The notes beneath the pieces were generated by a model, which saw only the letters and a program-made list of their open reading frames with translations, had not been told where the DNA came from and did not search any database. Positions 11,445 through 23,000 of a stretch of DNA of 45,579 nucleotides are shown piece after piece. The translations under genes and the position numbers were made by a program. Within the stretch, counting starts at the first letter, position 1; each line of letters opens with the position of its first letter. The DNA comes from Mesotaenium endlicherianum (lineage: Eukaryota > Streptophyta > Zygnematophyceae > Zygnematales > Mesotaeniaceae): NCBI GenBank assembly GCA_009602735.1, contig WELA01009927.1, positions 35,048-80,626 of the forward strand, written 5' to 3'.

Positions 11445-14400
11445 TGCCATCAAGCCTTCAGCACATTCCTGCAACCTTGCTCTGTCACTCCTCTGTCGCC
11501 ATATGATGGCAATCAGCTAGCGCCAGTCAGTGGGTTGGGAAAAGAACGTCGAATTGCTTTCTCTCAGGGTGCAGGAAAATATACGATTGTTTTCTAACCC
11601 CTCGTCCTCCCCCCGTGCCTACAGCTCGCTTTTCACAGCTGCCAGGCCATGCCTCCAACTCGCCTTCCCACCAATTCCAGTGAACCCCTCCCCTTCGAAT
11701 TGTACTTTATGCGTGCTAGTATGTAACCTTTCATCTGCTGGAGAAGCTATTCTTTTTTCACACGAGTGAGATTTGGATAATACTATTGATGAACCATAAA
11801 CGTGAAGTGCAAGCACATGTAATTCATTTTCTTATGGCTCTACGCGTCGTACATCATGCATCTCTATTTTATTGACATGCCCACCGGACGGTTGACAAAC
11901 GGAGTTAACTTCCTACAATCATGTACATTGATTGTCAATGCGCGTTAACGACTTCCAAGAACTAGAAAAATGGTTGACGGATGGAGCCTTTTTGTGCAAT
12001 TTCAACGAGCTCATTATTATTTTGCTTGGTTGTTCGTATAGAATATGTGAAACTCTCTACTAGCCACATCTCTTGAATGTGTTTCTACATGGGAGTTAAA
12101 GATGGGAAATCCAAAGTGGATCTAAGTTTGAAGAATCACCCATGTCAATTTGTAATGAGCCCCCACACCCTTTTTGAGTCGATTGATTTGGACCGCTTCG
12201 TGACTTGCATTCTTTCTCGGTGACGTCTTACTCAGTGTATTAAGAACGTCATAGCCACAAGCCCTTAACACATTTGAACATGCAAGAACTTTCTCCTTGA
12301 AAAATCTAGAAGCTCCTTGAAAATGGAATTTTCTCTAGCAGATTGATGGAAACTGCTTTGGAACCTCTGCCATCAATGTTCTCTGGAACTCATTCCATGT
12401 CATTTATTTCGGATTCACAATCTCAAAAATAAATTTGTTGAAAGTAACGAGGTCCTAAAAAATTTTGATTGATTGCACGATCCATTGTCACATCGTAAAT
12501 TTCATCCTAAAACGTTAAAGTTGACTCCACGGTTGTTTTCCTTCTTGTTTGTGAACGGTTCACATATATGATACTTGCACATATCAATAACCTTTGGTTA
12601 AAAAATAAATAGCAAAAATTTTGTACAGTTAGAAAGTGTTGGTTCTCGTCGGACATAATTTATTGAATACACAACATTTTTTGCTTGAAATCATGTGTCC
12701 TCGTATAGCGGTTCTTGACGACAACTTTGCATATGAACCATGAACTAATACTTTGCTATTTCACATTCAAATTATTAAGTAGACAACCGGTCGAATCGAC
12801 TTTTCGTATTGTATCAATATTTCTGATGCACGTGAGGTCCACCTTTCTTATACAAAAGTCGTGAAAGCTTCGCTTATCAGAATTATGAATAAAATGATGT
12901 ATTACATTTTGGCCAAGGGTAGAGTTGATTTACTATACCACGTGGGAATTCTAGAAGTTTGCACACCGAGTGCAAATTTCTAAATTTCACCAAGATGACC
13001 CATAAGTTATTCAATTTAATATATATACCTTCATAAAATCAACAACGTGGTTCAATTGTGGTTGGATATTACACGTCAATTGCAAAATTGTCCCTTGCAA
13101 TTTTGGAAAGCAAAGCCCGAATGTGAGAGTTTGTCTACTTTTTGACATTTTTGGACCCTTACTAGACTGTCTACAGAAGATTTTATTTGTTTGAAAACTT
13201 GGCTTATAAATGTGCTCTAACGTGCCGCTTGATACCAGCAGTCTTGTTTTAGTTTCAGTTGAGATTTTGCGTCGGACAATCCTAGAATGGGTCCATTTGA
13301 TTTCCCATGCTAAGACTCAATCAATACACCGATTTTAATGTGATCGATTTTGGTCATTCTACCACTCACAGTTTTGGGATAAGGGCATTTGTAGCTATGA
13401 AATTTCAACATTTTCAACCTAAAAATAGTCCACGACACGACGGAACACATCTGCACAGTTTCAAGGTGTTGCGAGAATGTTTGTGTTGAAGGATTTGTGG
13501 CCATGGCCTCAAGGCGCTGACCGAGCCGTCAATGCTCTGTATTAGGAACGGCAAGCGAAGCGAATGACTTGCCCGCACCCTCACTCGCCCGCCACTCAGC
13601 GACAGGCATATAGGCTGCCATGGACTGCGGCACGACCACTCACGGCTGGTCATGGTGAAGAAAATTGCGCGTGGTCGCGAACCATCGTCAGGAGACGTGA
13701 CAATTTGTCACAATCGCCAGTTTGGAGTGTACGGATCACCAAATGTCTGCAGCAACTTTTGCAGGCTCTTGTGGGTGACGATAAACGAAGTAACCTCGAA
13801 GGTCTGATTTCCTTTCTTATGTATCGTGGCAAACCGTGGCGAAGCAAAGCAGATTTTAATTTTCTGCCATGTGGTGCAATCAAGGCATCCCGCCTGCTTC
13901 CGCGGAGGAAGCTCGACAATTAAGCGCTTGACATGTGAGTGTGAGTACCCCAGGAATGGGCTGGAACTGTCGAGACGTTGTCCAGACCAGTCCAGACTGG
14001 TCCAGACGTCATTTTAAAACGTCTCGTACCACGTGCGAGTCTTGACTTCAGACTTCGCGAGATCAGCCAGCTCAGGTCTCTGACACAAAAAAGTCGGTCA
14101 TTATGCCAAACTGCAATACAGTAGTCAAGCTGAGGCTCGAAAGTGTATTACTTTTATGTCACTTTATGCAGTATCTGGCAGATTTGTGAAGATACTTGTA
14201 ATGATATTTTTCAATGGTTCATGAGAATGAGCAACGTGTCTGCAAGAAAGCCGAATGATAGATTTTTTTGTTGTCCTCTAGTGTAGCCAAAGTCGCCAGC
14301 TGTCTCATATCATTCCAACCATCTGGCACGAAGGGAAAGAACAAGGTTATGACTTTTTTCGAAGGCTTCTTCTGTCAGACTCGGGAACTTGATATTAGGA

Positions 14401-14775
14401 TCCGGGAGTCTAGGCATAGCAATCCATAACGATCCAGGGAGGACGCGTTTTGAGTCTTCCACCTCAGCCCGCTTGGAGTGTTGAATAATTTGCTTCCACG
14501 CAGCGCCTTTACGTTGTTAGTTTTTCTTATTTTAGCAGATTGTAACAACAGTCAGTGCGACGGCCTAGCAAAATCACCTCTAAGTTTGGTCTTCCACATT
14601 AAAGTCGGGAGACATAAGAGCTCATTGACCTTTTGATTTGAGAGCAGCTGCTTATAGTCGACCTACGCCAGATCGAGCAGGGTATCGTTTCTGTATTTTG
14701 CTGACGCTGTGTACTTGTACGAAGCGGGATGCTGTTCGGCTGGCACCCCCACGCCTTTTAGAACTGCCCTTTTCA
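11445..14775. other. Intergenic region and possible 5' leader of the AP2 gene
   Basis: 11445-13500 is AT-rich with no gene seen. 13500-14020 is GC-richer and open on both strands (13564-13923 plus, 13650-13919 minus), but neither translation resembles a known protein and no splice partner was found. About 13974-14012 holds a short repeat of GTCCAGAC. The AP2 reading frame is open from 14629, but its first ATG is at 14776. 14629-14775 is therefore either 5' UTR or the end of an intron with an unseen upstream exon. Confidence 0.4.
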
Positions 14776-16562
14776 ATGCGCCCCACATTACAAAGTAGTG
14801 ATCAATTGGACAGCTCTCAGCATCGAACAGCTTACAGTTCCATAGGGCAGCTACGGAGTCCAAATTTAGTTGATTTCCGTCAAGCTTGTAGTATCCAAAC
14901 GCCTGCAGCTGTCGTTCAGCCTCGGATAGTAGCTCGAAGTGACCCAGCAGTGGGCGAAGCAAGAGGCCTGAACTTGGGTGCGCTCCCCTTCCACCCGCAT
15001 GACCTCAGGATGCAAGTCGGTGTAAGAAATCGTTCGAGAAGCTTAGGAGAGGATACTCCAGTGCCCTGGCACGAGCAGGCAGGAATGATGGACGCCATGC
15101 ATTTGCCCACTCCCAGCTTCTCGCCTCAGCAGCTGGGAGCTTTTCCCTCTAGTCTGCTTGATGATGCCTCTCCCCCAAGAATGGCAAGAGTTCCGGGCAT
15201 GTCTGGAGGCAGAAGAGTCCCTGCTGGTGCAGATCAAGGGCCAGGGCCTCCTCTGCAACCCTGGGAGCAAGGGAGCCTCAGCCTGCGCCAGCAGCAGCAG
15301 CAGCAGCAGCTGCTGCATTCCCTAGGAGCGAGGAGGTCCGAGTATAGTGAGTGGCAAGCTCCCCTTCATGATCAGCAGGACACGTCGATGCAGGTAGCCC
15401 TGGGCTCTTCCAGTAGAAGAGCAGCAGCTCAGCGGAGCCCCATGCTGAGCTCGCCCTATGGCTTGCAAGGCTCCCAGCAGCTGGGCCACGCAAGCGGCTG
15501 CAGCCTGGACACTTCCTCAGCAAATTCCAGATCCACATCCAGCGCACCAGGCCATGCCAGGTGGCCCGCCGGCGGCAACAAGTCGTGGTCATACACGGAG
15601 CTCCCAAAGCTGGAGCAGCAGACGAGCGACACGCTGCTGCAGCTCCTCAAAAGCTCCTACTCGCCGTGCTACGTGAGCAACGCTGGCGGACGGGAGGCAA
15701 CCCCCCCCAGGGAGCCGCAGGCAGCCTTCTTGGCGCCGGAGGTGGGCGAGAGCTCGCTGCTGGCGGAGCTCGTGAAGTTCTCGCAGGAAGACCACAAGCA
15801 GGCTGGGGGCTCCTATGAGGGCCAGCCTGGATCCGAGTGGGCCCAGTTGGGCGCGCTGGGAGGCAGTGGAGGTGGAGGTGGCCGGGAGCAGCAGCAGCTG
15901 GCAGGCCTTCAGCCCTCGTGGCTGCCTTATAGCATAAGTGGGGACGACGACGATGACCTCTGCATGGGAACTAGAGACAACGAGCCCCACGCCTCCCACT
16001 TCCTTGACCTCGGCGACGTCGGCATGAGCATGGGCTCGGGTATGGGGGTGAACGCTGGGGGCGAGAGTGGGGCCAGGATGACGCAGGGCGCTCCTTACAT
16101 GTCCAGTCACAGCCACAGCGTGCCGGCCAGGGCCTCCTCACTCTATGCCGGGAAGCGGGGAAGGGGGGGTCAGGGTCAGGGTCAGGGTCAGGGCAATGGC
16201 CCACTGGAGTTGAGGGGTGGGAGCTCGGCTGCTGTCTCAGGACTGTCGGCTCCACCCCCCCTCTTCCTGCACCAGCACCCTGGGGGGGGGGGGCACCGGC
16301 AGCTGCCTAGTGCGCAGCCGGGGCCTGCCAGCCTTTACAACGGCGGAATGACCATGTACCCCCCTCCGCGCCAGCCGCTGCACCACCACCACCAGCAGCA
16401 GCAGCAGCAGCTCCTCGACTACCTGCCGTACGCATTCCAGCAGCAGCAGCAGCAGCAAAGCATGGCGCCGCTGGCTACTCTGGCCGGCAGTGTGAGCGTG
16501 GGCTCCTACCATGCGGGGCTGTATGGCCATGGCCACCCAGGCGCGATGGACCTGCAGCAGCA

Positions 16563-16600
<38 letters not shown>

Positions 16601-17856
16601 GCATGATGATGATGATGCAGAGCCCGGGGGGACCGCTCGCGGCGGTGAGCGCCCTGGTGCTGCAGCAGCAGCAGCAGCAGCAGCAGAGGGGCGGGGGTGG
16701 GGTGGTGCGGAAGCCGCGGGCCAAGACGGGCGAGAAGAAGAAGAAGCTGTACCGCGGCGTGCGGCAGCGGCAGGAGGGTCGCTGGGTGGCGGAGATCCGC
16801 TTTCCTGGCCGCAAGTCGCGCGTGTGGCTGGGCACCTACGACAACCCCGAGGCGGCCGCCAAGGCGTACGACTCCGCTGCCGTCAAGCTGCGCGGCGCCA
16901 AGGCCCGCACCAACTTCCCCAAGCCTGCAGAGGCCGCCGCCGGTGCAGGGGTGGGCTCTGCCCGGCCGTCGTCCTTGCCTGCGCCTGCGCCCGCTACTGC
17001 TGCTGCTGGTGTGGATGCTGATGCAGCGGCGACAGATGGGGACCAGGAGCCCTCCACTACTGGAGAGGGGCAGGGGGGCGGGGGTGGGGGCGGCTCCACC
17101 GCCACCACCACCAGCTCCAGCTACGAGGCAGGCGCAGACGCTCCAGGCCAGGGTGAGGGCCAGGGCCAGGGCGAGCAGCAGCAGCGGCAGAAACAGGGGG
17201 GGGGAAGCGACACGAGTATGAGCACGGTAATGCAGCAGCTCAGGGGGGAGGGCACGGGGGGGAGCCTGCTAGCTGCGGACAGCAGCTCCGACTACTCGAG
17301 CGGCCTGGTGGAGGGCAGTGGCGACCTGGAGCATAGGATCGTGCGCGTCGACAGCTGCGGCTCAGCAGCGGCGGGGCTTGAATCGCAGCTGCCAGCGTTC
17401 CCCGTGCTCGCCGCGCTGACGCCCAGCGGCAGCGGGGCAAGCAGCAGCGTTCCCCTTCATGCTGTCATGATGCTCAGGCCTCCTGGGCCCCAGGGAGGGG
17501 CGCAAGGGACGAGGGTGGCGCCGGGCGGCTGGGCACATGATGAGCCGGCCCTGCACTGGCCCCCTTCCTCCTCCCAACTGCCGCCCCACTCAACATTCTT
17601 CTCGAGCGCAGCCGCCATTAGCAGCCCGAGCGTGCTTGCCCGACGAGGCTCTGTTCACATGGGAGACCATTTTTTTCATCCTCAAGACACGGGGATGGAC
17701 ACGGAGCAGGAGCAGCAGGAGCAAGGAGGGGGCAACGATGGGGGCCTCGCAAGCGGGCTGCCAGCTGAGTGGCCCTATGCCAGCGAGGGCATGCTCACAG
17801 ATCTGCCCAACCTCTCCTTTGACGACTTTCCGTCGTGGAACCTGGGCAACCACTGA
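14776..17856 (+). CDS. Large Gln-rich AP2/ERF-family transcription factor
   Basis: The start is the first ATG in the open frame (1,026 codons); its context is weak, so a later ATG (15010 or 15085) or an upstream exon is possible. The single AP2/ERF DNA-binding domain is at 16750-16920, [17 protein letters not shown] to KARTNFP, 57 residues. It has the expected three-strand sheet and the [20 protein letters not shown] helix. A basic stretch ([13 protein letters not shown]) just before it is a likely nuclear localisation signal. The rest is low-complexity Gln, Gly, Ser and His-rich sequence typical of activation regions. The C-terminus, [17 protein letters not shown], is an acidic-hydrophobic end that may act as an activation motif. 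In the domain, Trp at the ninth position (usual RQRPWGKW) is Glu. Position 14 is the DREB-like Val but position 19 is Phe, so I do not assign a subfamily. It is likely a nuclear regulator binding GCC-box or DRE-like DNA. No intron is needed within the frame. Confidence 0.85.
15289..16686 (+). repeat. CAG/polyglutamine tracts in the AP2 gene
   Basis: There are five in-frame CAG runs: 15289-15309 (7 Gln), 16393-16410 (6 Gln after 4 His), 16438-16458 (7), 16555-16596 (14, with one CAA) and 16663-16686 (8). The 14-Gln run is followed by five consecutive Met codons. Most are uninterrupted CAG, which is prone to length polymorphism. Gln-rich tracts are common in plant transcription factors and often contribute to activation or condensate formation; that role here is inference. 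Confidence 0.9.
16163..16193 (+). other. G-quadruplex-capable repeat (GGGTCA)n in the AP2 coding strand
   Basis: Five G-runs of at least three (16163-16169, 16173-16175, 16179-16181, 16185-16187, 16191-16193) are separated by identical TCA loops. This is a textbook G-quadruplex pattern, encoding Gly-Gln repeats. It lies on the sense strand, so it would also be present in the mRNA about 550 bases before the AP2 domain. Confidence 0.8.
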
Positions 17857-19464
17857 CCCGCAGTTCACATTTAGGGGACTGTGTGCTTCACACACAACTA
17901 GGCAGCCTAGGCGGCGACGCATTTCGCATCCTGAATGCATTCATGCCCCTCGTCAATTTTTTCTCTTTTTTTCCTCTTTTAGTTCCGTCCTCCAGTAGCG
18001 CCTTGGTACGAGTGCCTCCTACTGGTGTGCCCTATACGCGGTGCCTCCATCCTTGAGAGGAGCCTGTAGGTTCTTTTTGGTTGGAGCAGCGAGGATCGCT
18101 TAGCCAGACCTGGATGACGCCCATTCTTTTGTGGCTGTGGGAGGTCGCAGCCTAGCTACATGGGGAGAAATTGCTCTCTGCTAGATAAGATGTGCAAGCT
18201 AGGGGGAGTATTTCCCTCAGGGAGGACGTGCCTTGTATAGTAGCTCCAATTCTTTTTCCGTCCTCCAGCAGTTGCAGTGAGTAGCAGCGCTAGCTGTGAT
18301 CAGTAGGTGAGTGGCGCACATATGCTGCCACTGCAGGCTCTCTTCTACGCCAGTTGCAGTATGTAGCAGCATTTGAGAGGGTTGTTTTGCCTCTGGGTGC
18401 TGCACACACTGCTGCTGGTACTTTATATGTGTGTCTAGTTGCCGAAATATATTGGTGACCAATGTTATCATTTTTTAAATTTTCAGACCCGCCCACATGA
18501 GGGCTAGGGCACCATTTCTTTCAAACCTATGTGCAATGTTCCTGCAGATTGACTTGCATGTATGGGACCTTGTGATAAGACAGCCTTTCCCTTTCCATTC
18601 ATGCAGGCCGAGCGCTGTTTGCTCCAAGTAATGTTTGAAGCAGAGACACGCTGAAGTTGGACCACGGAAGGTCAAATGATATGCTTGGTTAGTTCAGTCA
18701 AAAGTATTTTGTTTTCATTGAGCATGAAATTCACTGGGTTTAAGTATGCACACCTTTCTACTCACATGCACATCACACGCTTAATATAGATCACCACATG
18801 CTTGCAGAATCTTGACGACCGGCCGATGAAGATTTGGATACATGATGAAAAAGGTGAACACATGATATATTTGAAGTGGAGGACAAAATGTTGATTGCAT
18901 TAGGCTACACCTTACGTCTTAGACATGATCTACCTATGCTACGAAGCAAATAAATAAATTGAAGAAGTCCCCCTGCCATAAGGTGGACATGCAAACAGCC
19001 CTCAAGACATCTAGTTTCCGCCCTGAAGGAGATGCTCATAGGGTCCTACTTCCCTCGGGACCCTGACATGAAAAAGATTCTATGGAGCATGATTGACTAT
19101 GCCCCAAGTCCAGCCGGGACATGGAGCCCTGAATTAAATGGGAAATAAATGTCCACCGCAAAGGAGCGTGTCCTCGTGTCCTATGACTCCCCTGCTCCCC
19201 AGCAAGCTGCGCCCCACACGAGGTCTTGCCCCCACGCTTGCACTCCGTGCACATGTGGGGCCTGGCTCACGAGCAGCAACACCACCTCCCAAAAGCAAAA
19301 GCTTCGCAAATCTTGATCAGACCACCATGCCAGCTGCTTGCTTGCCTTCAACGCCAGGTGGACGCCGCCTCATGCAGGGCCTTAGCATTTGCCCATCCTT
19401 CTGAGCCGTAAATACGGGGCCTCCTTCAGGCACGGAACGGTGGGCACCCGACGACTCCATAACC
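17857..19464. other. 3' flank of the AP2 gene; no gene seen
   Basis: The first few hundred bases should be the AP2 3' UTR (T-rich stretches at about 17958-17980). The remainder has no convincing exon on either strand. Because the giant minus-strand gene ends somewhere below 20156, its terminal exon(s) and 3' UTR may lie in this interval or just above it. Confidence 0.4.
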
Positions 19465-19680
19465 ATGGAAGATCCGGAGGATGCGCCACGTGGCAGCCAG
19501 CTCAACATCCTGGGGACGGTGCAGCAGGAACCTGCTGTGCAGAGGGTGAGATGGGACAGCTGGCAGAGCATCACCACAGTCAGTATTCCCTTTGGAGAGT
19601 TGCAGTGGGCTCAAGAGGAGGCGGAGAGGGGGAAGGAGAAGGAGCTGAAGCGATCCCACGGCTTTGTACACGCGCGATAG
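19465..19680 (+). CDS. Small possible ORF, 71 residues, unknown
   Basis: The ATG is in a plant-like start context (AACCATGG). The translation is acidic then Glu/Lys-rich (AQEEAERGKEKELK) and ends at TAG. There is no domain and no length conservation to judge by. The same DNA is open on the minus strand, and phase-compatible acceptors for the giant gene lie here, so it may be an accidental frame over a terminal exon or UTR. A GGGTGAG donor-like site at about 19544 would also truncate it. Confidence 0.2.
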   Translation: MEDPEDAPRGSQLNILGTVQQEPAVQRVRWDSWQSITTVSIPFGELQWAQEEAERGKEKELKRSHGFVHAR

Positions 19681-20095
19681 CCCCTCAGCACACACCGAGC
19701 TTCCCTCTTCTCGCCTGCATACGCCCGTGTTCCAAGGAGACGCACAGCTCCTCTCCACTCTTCGAATGCGACCACAGTATCTGACCAGACACATGGTGGC
19801 TGCTGCTACTCCTAAGGATGATGTGACTAGGGGACAAGTCAGGTCGACGTGCTCGCCTCCTGCCACACACATACAAACACACACAGACTTGCTGTCAGAA
19901 GGTAGGTCCAGGAGGACTGGCCCAAACATGTGCTCAGGTTGACGGGCTCACAGCGAGCTGGTCTTTCCTCATGTGCTGCTCCAGGCACATATACACGGGC
20001 TAACTCCATGAAGCCGTGAGAAAGTAAATGCAAGCTGCTGTGAAGGACATATTGAAGTGCTGTCACAGACGGCCGAACTGTTGGGGGCCAACTAA

Positions 20096-23000
20096 TCAAA
20101 GGCCCATAGAAAGCGGTACAAGGCAGACGAGGTGCAAAGCGATGGCGATGCTCACCTGAAAGGAGCTGTTCTCCGCCAGGGCAGGACCTCCCAGAGAGCT
20201 CGCAATGCTGGTGGGCGGCAGGGCTGACGGCCTGCCCGACCGCGCCGGCGATCCGCCACCTGGCGAGCCCATCGGCGAGGAGCCTCTTAATGGCGAGCCA
20301 CCTGGCGAGCCCTTGGACTGCACTGGCAGGCCAGGCCTGAGGGATCTGCCCGCAGAGGGAGGCCGGAAAGGCGAGTCCTCCCGGGTACTGCTGAAGGTGG
20401 GAGACCCTGAGTCAGCCTCACCCTCCGGCTGCCCGCCGCCGCTGGGTGCAGCTGCAGCTGCAGCCACGGCCTGCAGCGCCAGCTGTCGCGAGCGCGAGCA
20501 TGCCGCGGCGGCAATCTGCGCCCCGTCCGAGACAAGGGCTCGAGTGACGGCCTCGCCAGCGCCCGCTCTGGCCTCCAGGGCGCTCGCATGCGCCGCTGCT
20601 TGCTCGGCAATGAGGGCGCTGCCGACAGCCGCAGAGGAGGAGGCCGACAACGAGGGCGCCCCACCGGCAGCAGGCGACGCGGCAGCGGGCCCGCCCCCTG
20701 AGGCTGCCGAAACTGCGCCTGCAGACATGTACTCCTTCATGGAGTAGTCAAGCGAGACCGTGCGTCCCAGCTTGGTGAGAGGCGGGCTGGCAGACGGCCC
20801 CAGAGGCGATGGCCCTCGCTGCTGCTTGGCTGGGCTGGCGGCGCCGGTGCCCCCCCCTCCTCCTCCTGCCCCCCCTGCTGCTTTCCCAATGGCAGGCTCC
20901 AGGGCTTGCGACAAGGCAGCGGCCTCCGCAGCGAGGCGGGCGGCCGCGGCAACGAGGACGAGGTCGACGTCGGCGCCCTCGGCTGCGTGGGCCGAGAGCG
21001 CGCTCGAGTGCGCGCGGGCCTGCTCTGCCAGCTCCGTGATTAGCTGCAGAGTGCCCGCCTCCACCGGCGCGCGGTTGTCCGCCCTGGCAACGAGCCTCTT
21101 GGCCATGCTGGCAATCTGCTCGAGCAGGTTTGCCGCGCCCACACGCGCCTCCTTGCTCCACGAGGGCCCCCCCGCGGCGCCGAGCGAGTGCAGGAAATGT
21201 GCGTGCACCGCAGCAAGCGTGGCAATCGCGGCTCCCCCGAAGACGGAGCCGGGGCCGCCCAGACCCTGCTCCACCGCCTGCGCCTGCAGGACGCTTGCAT
21301 GCGATGCGGCGGTGACAGCCAGGCCCGCGCTCTGAGCAGCCGTCTCGGCGTCGATGACGGCGCGCGCCGCCCCCATGGAGGCGAGCGCCTGCGCATGCGC
21401 GCCCGCCTGCAGGGCCAGCGCTGCCGCGCCCTCCAGCACAGCGCTGCCCACAGACCCCTTAGCGTTCATGGACTCCAGCACCTTCACGTGGGACGACGTC
21501 AGCGTCGCAAACCGTGCGCCCTTGGCAGCCGTCACCGCGTCCATCAGGGCGCCCTCCGCCGACCGCGAGCCCAGGCTCTGCGCGTGCGCCGTTGCGTGCC
21601 TGGCCAGCCGTGCGACGGCGATCACGATTGAAGGCTCGATCGAGCCCCGGCCCTCCTTGTCGGCGACGGCGACAGCGGCGGGGCCCGCTACTTGCGCCGC
21701 CTGCAGCTGCGCCATGGCTGCCGCAAGAGAGGCGACAGCGGCTGCCCCCGCGGCGCTCTCTGCGTCCAGCGGCGAGCCCTCGGCAGCTCGCGACTCAACA
21801 AGTCGCACCTGCTCTGCAGCCTGATCTGAAAGCTTTGAAGCTCCCGTGAGCGTGGCGTCGTCAACGGCCTCGCCCGCCTGCCCTGAGCCCTTGCCCATGA
21901 GTTCCCCGAGCGCCGCTGCCAGGGACGATGTCCGGGAGATGCTGCCCGTGGGCGAGAGCCCGATAGAGGATGTGCGCATGGGCCGCACAGACAGGGGAGA
22001 GCCCCCCCCCCCGCCGAGGGAGCCTCGCGAGGGCCGGGTCCTCAGAGTGGGGGGCTCCAGGGAGCTGGCGTGGGCGGCGGCCGCCGATGCCAGGCTGGCA
22101 GCGGAGGCCGCAGCAGCAGCAGTGGCGGCCTCCTCCTGCTCGGCCATCCCCTGCACGGTGTGCGAGTACGCCACCGCTTGCTCGTATAGGGCGGCGACTG
22201 CGGCTGCGGGGGCGGGGTCGCGCTGCGTCAGCCTGCCAGCATGGACTGCCACCTGCTCCGCAAACTCGGATGCGCCAATGGCGCTTGCAGTGCTGACCAC
22301 AGTGCCCTCCAGCGCACAGGCCTGCATCGAGCTGGCGAGGGCCAAAGCCTGAGCAGCCAAGGCGGCGCTCTCCACTCCCAAAGAGAACACGTTGGCAGGG
22401 GGAGGGGGAGGCGTGCTGCTGCTGCTGCTGGGCGTGCCTCTGCTCACCTGGCTTGCCAGCACCTTTGCGTGAGTGGCCGCCAGAGACGCCAGGCGGGTGC
22501 CGGTCGCTACAGTGGCGCCCTCCAGGGGCTTCCGCGACGCCACGCTTGCCGCCAGCTCCTGCGCATGCAGCATCGCCTGCTCCGCAAGCTCCGCCACCCT
22601 GCCAAGTGTGGCTCTCTCAATGGAGCTCCCGGCGGCGCTAAGGGCCTGCAGGAGCTTCACGTGCGTGGCGGAGAGCGAGGCCAGCCGGACGCCCTTTGCG
22701 GCCGTAACGAGGTCGACAACTGTCCCCTCCGCCGCCCGCGATGTGAGCGTCTGCGCGTGCGTGGCTGCCTGGTCCGCCAGGATGGCAGCCTCGGCCACCG
22801 TCTCCACGCTGACGGCCACCGCCTCCACCGCCTCCACCTGCAGGAGCTTTGCGCGCGCCGCCACACGGGCGGCCAGGCTTGCGCCCTGCGAGGCAGCGGC
22901 GGCGGTGATGCTCCCCCGGGCCTCCCTGGCCGTCTGTTCCAGCCGGTCTGCATGCGCTGCAGCCTCCTCTGCCAGCTGCGACGACGCCAGGGCCACCCCG

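Noticed and set aside
13564-13923. 119-codon plus frame and 89-codon minus frame
   Set aside because: Open on both strands, no recognisable motif, no start context or neighbour support.
14638-14775. Start of the AP2 gene at 14638
   Set aside because: The codon there is TTG. The first ATG in frame is 14776, so the earlier part is leader or intron end.
16506-16835. Minus-strand frame with poly-Cys runs
   Set aside because: It is the reverse reading of CAG tracts in the AP2 gene; no independent support.
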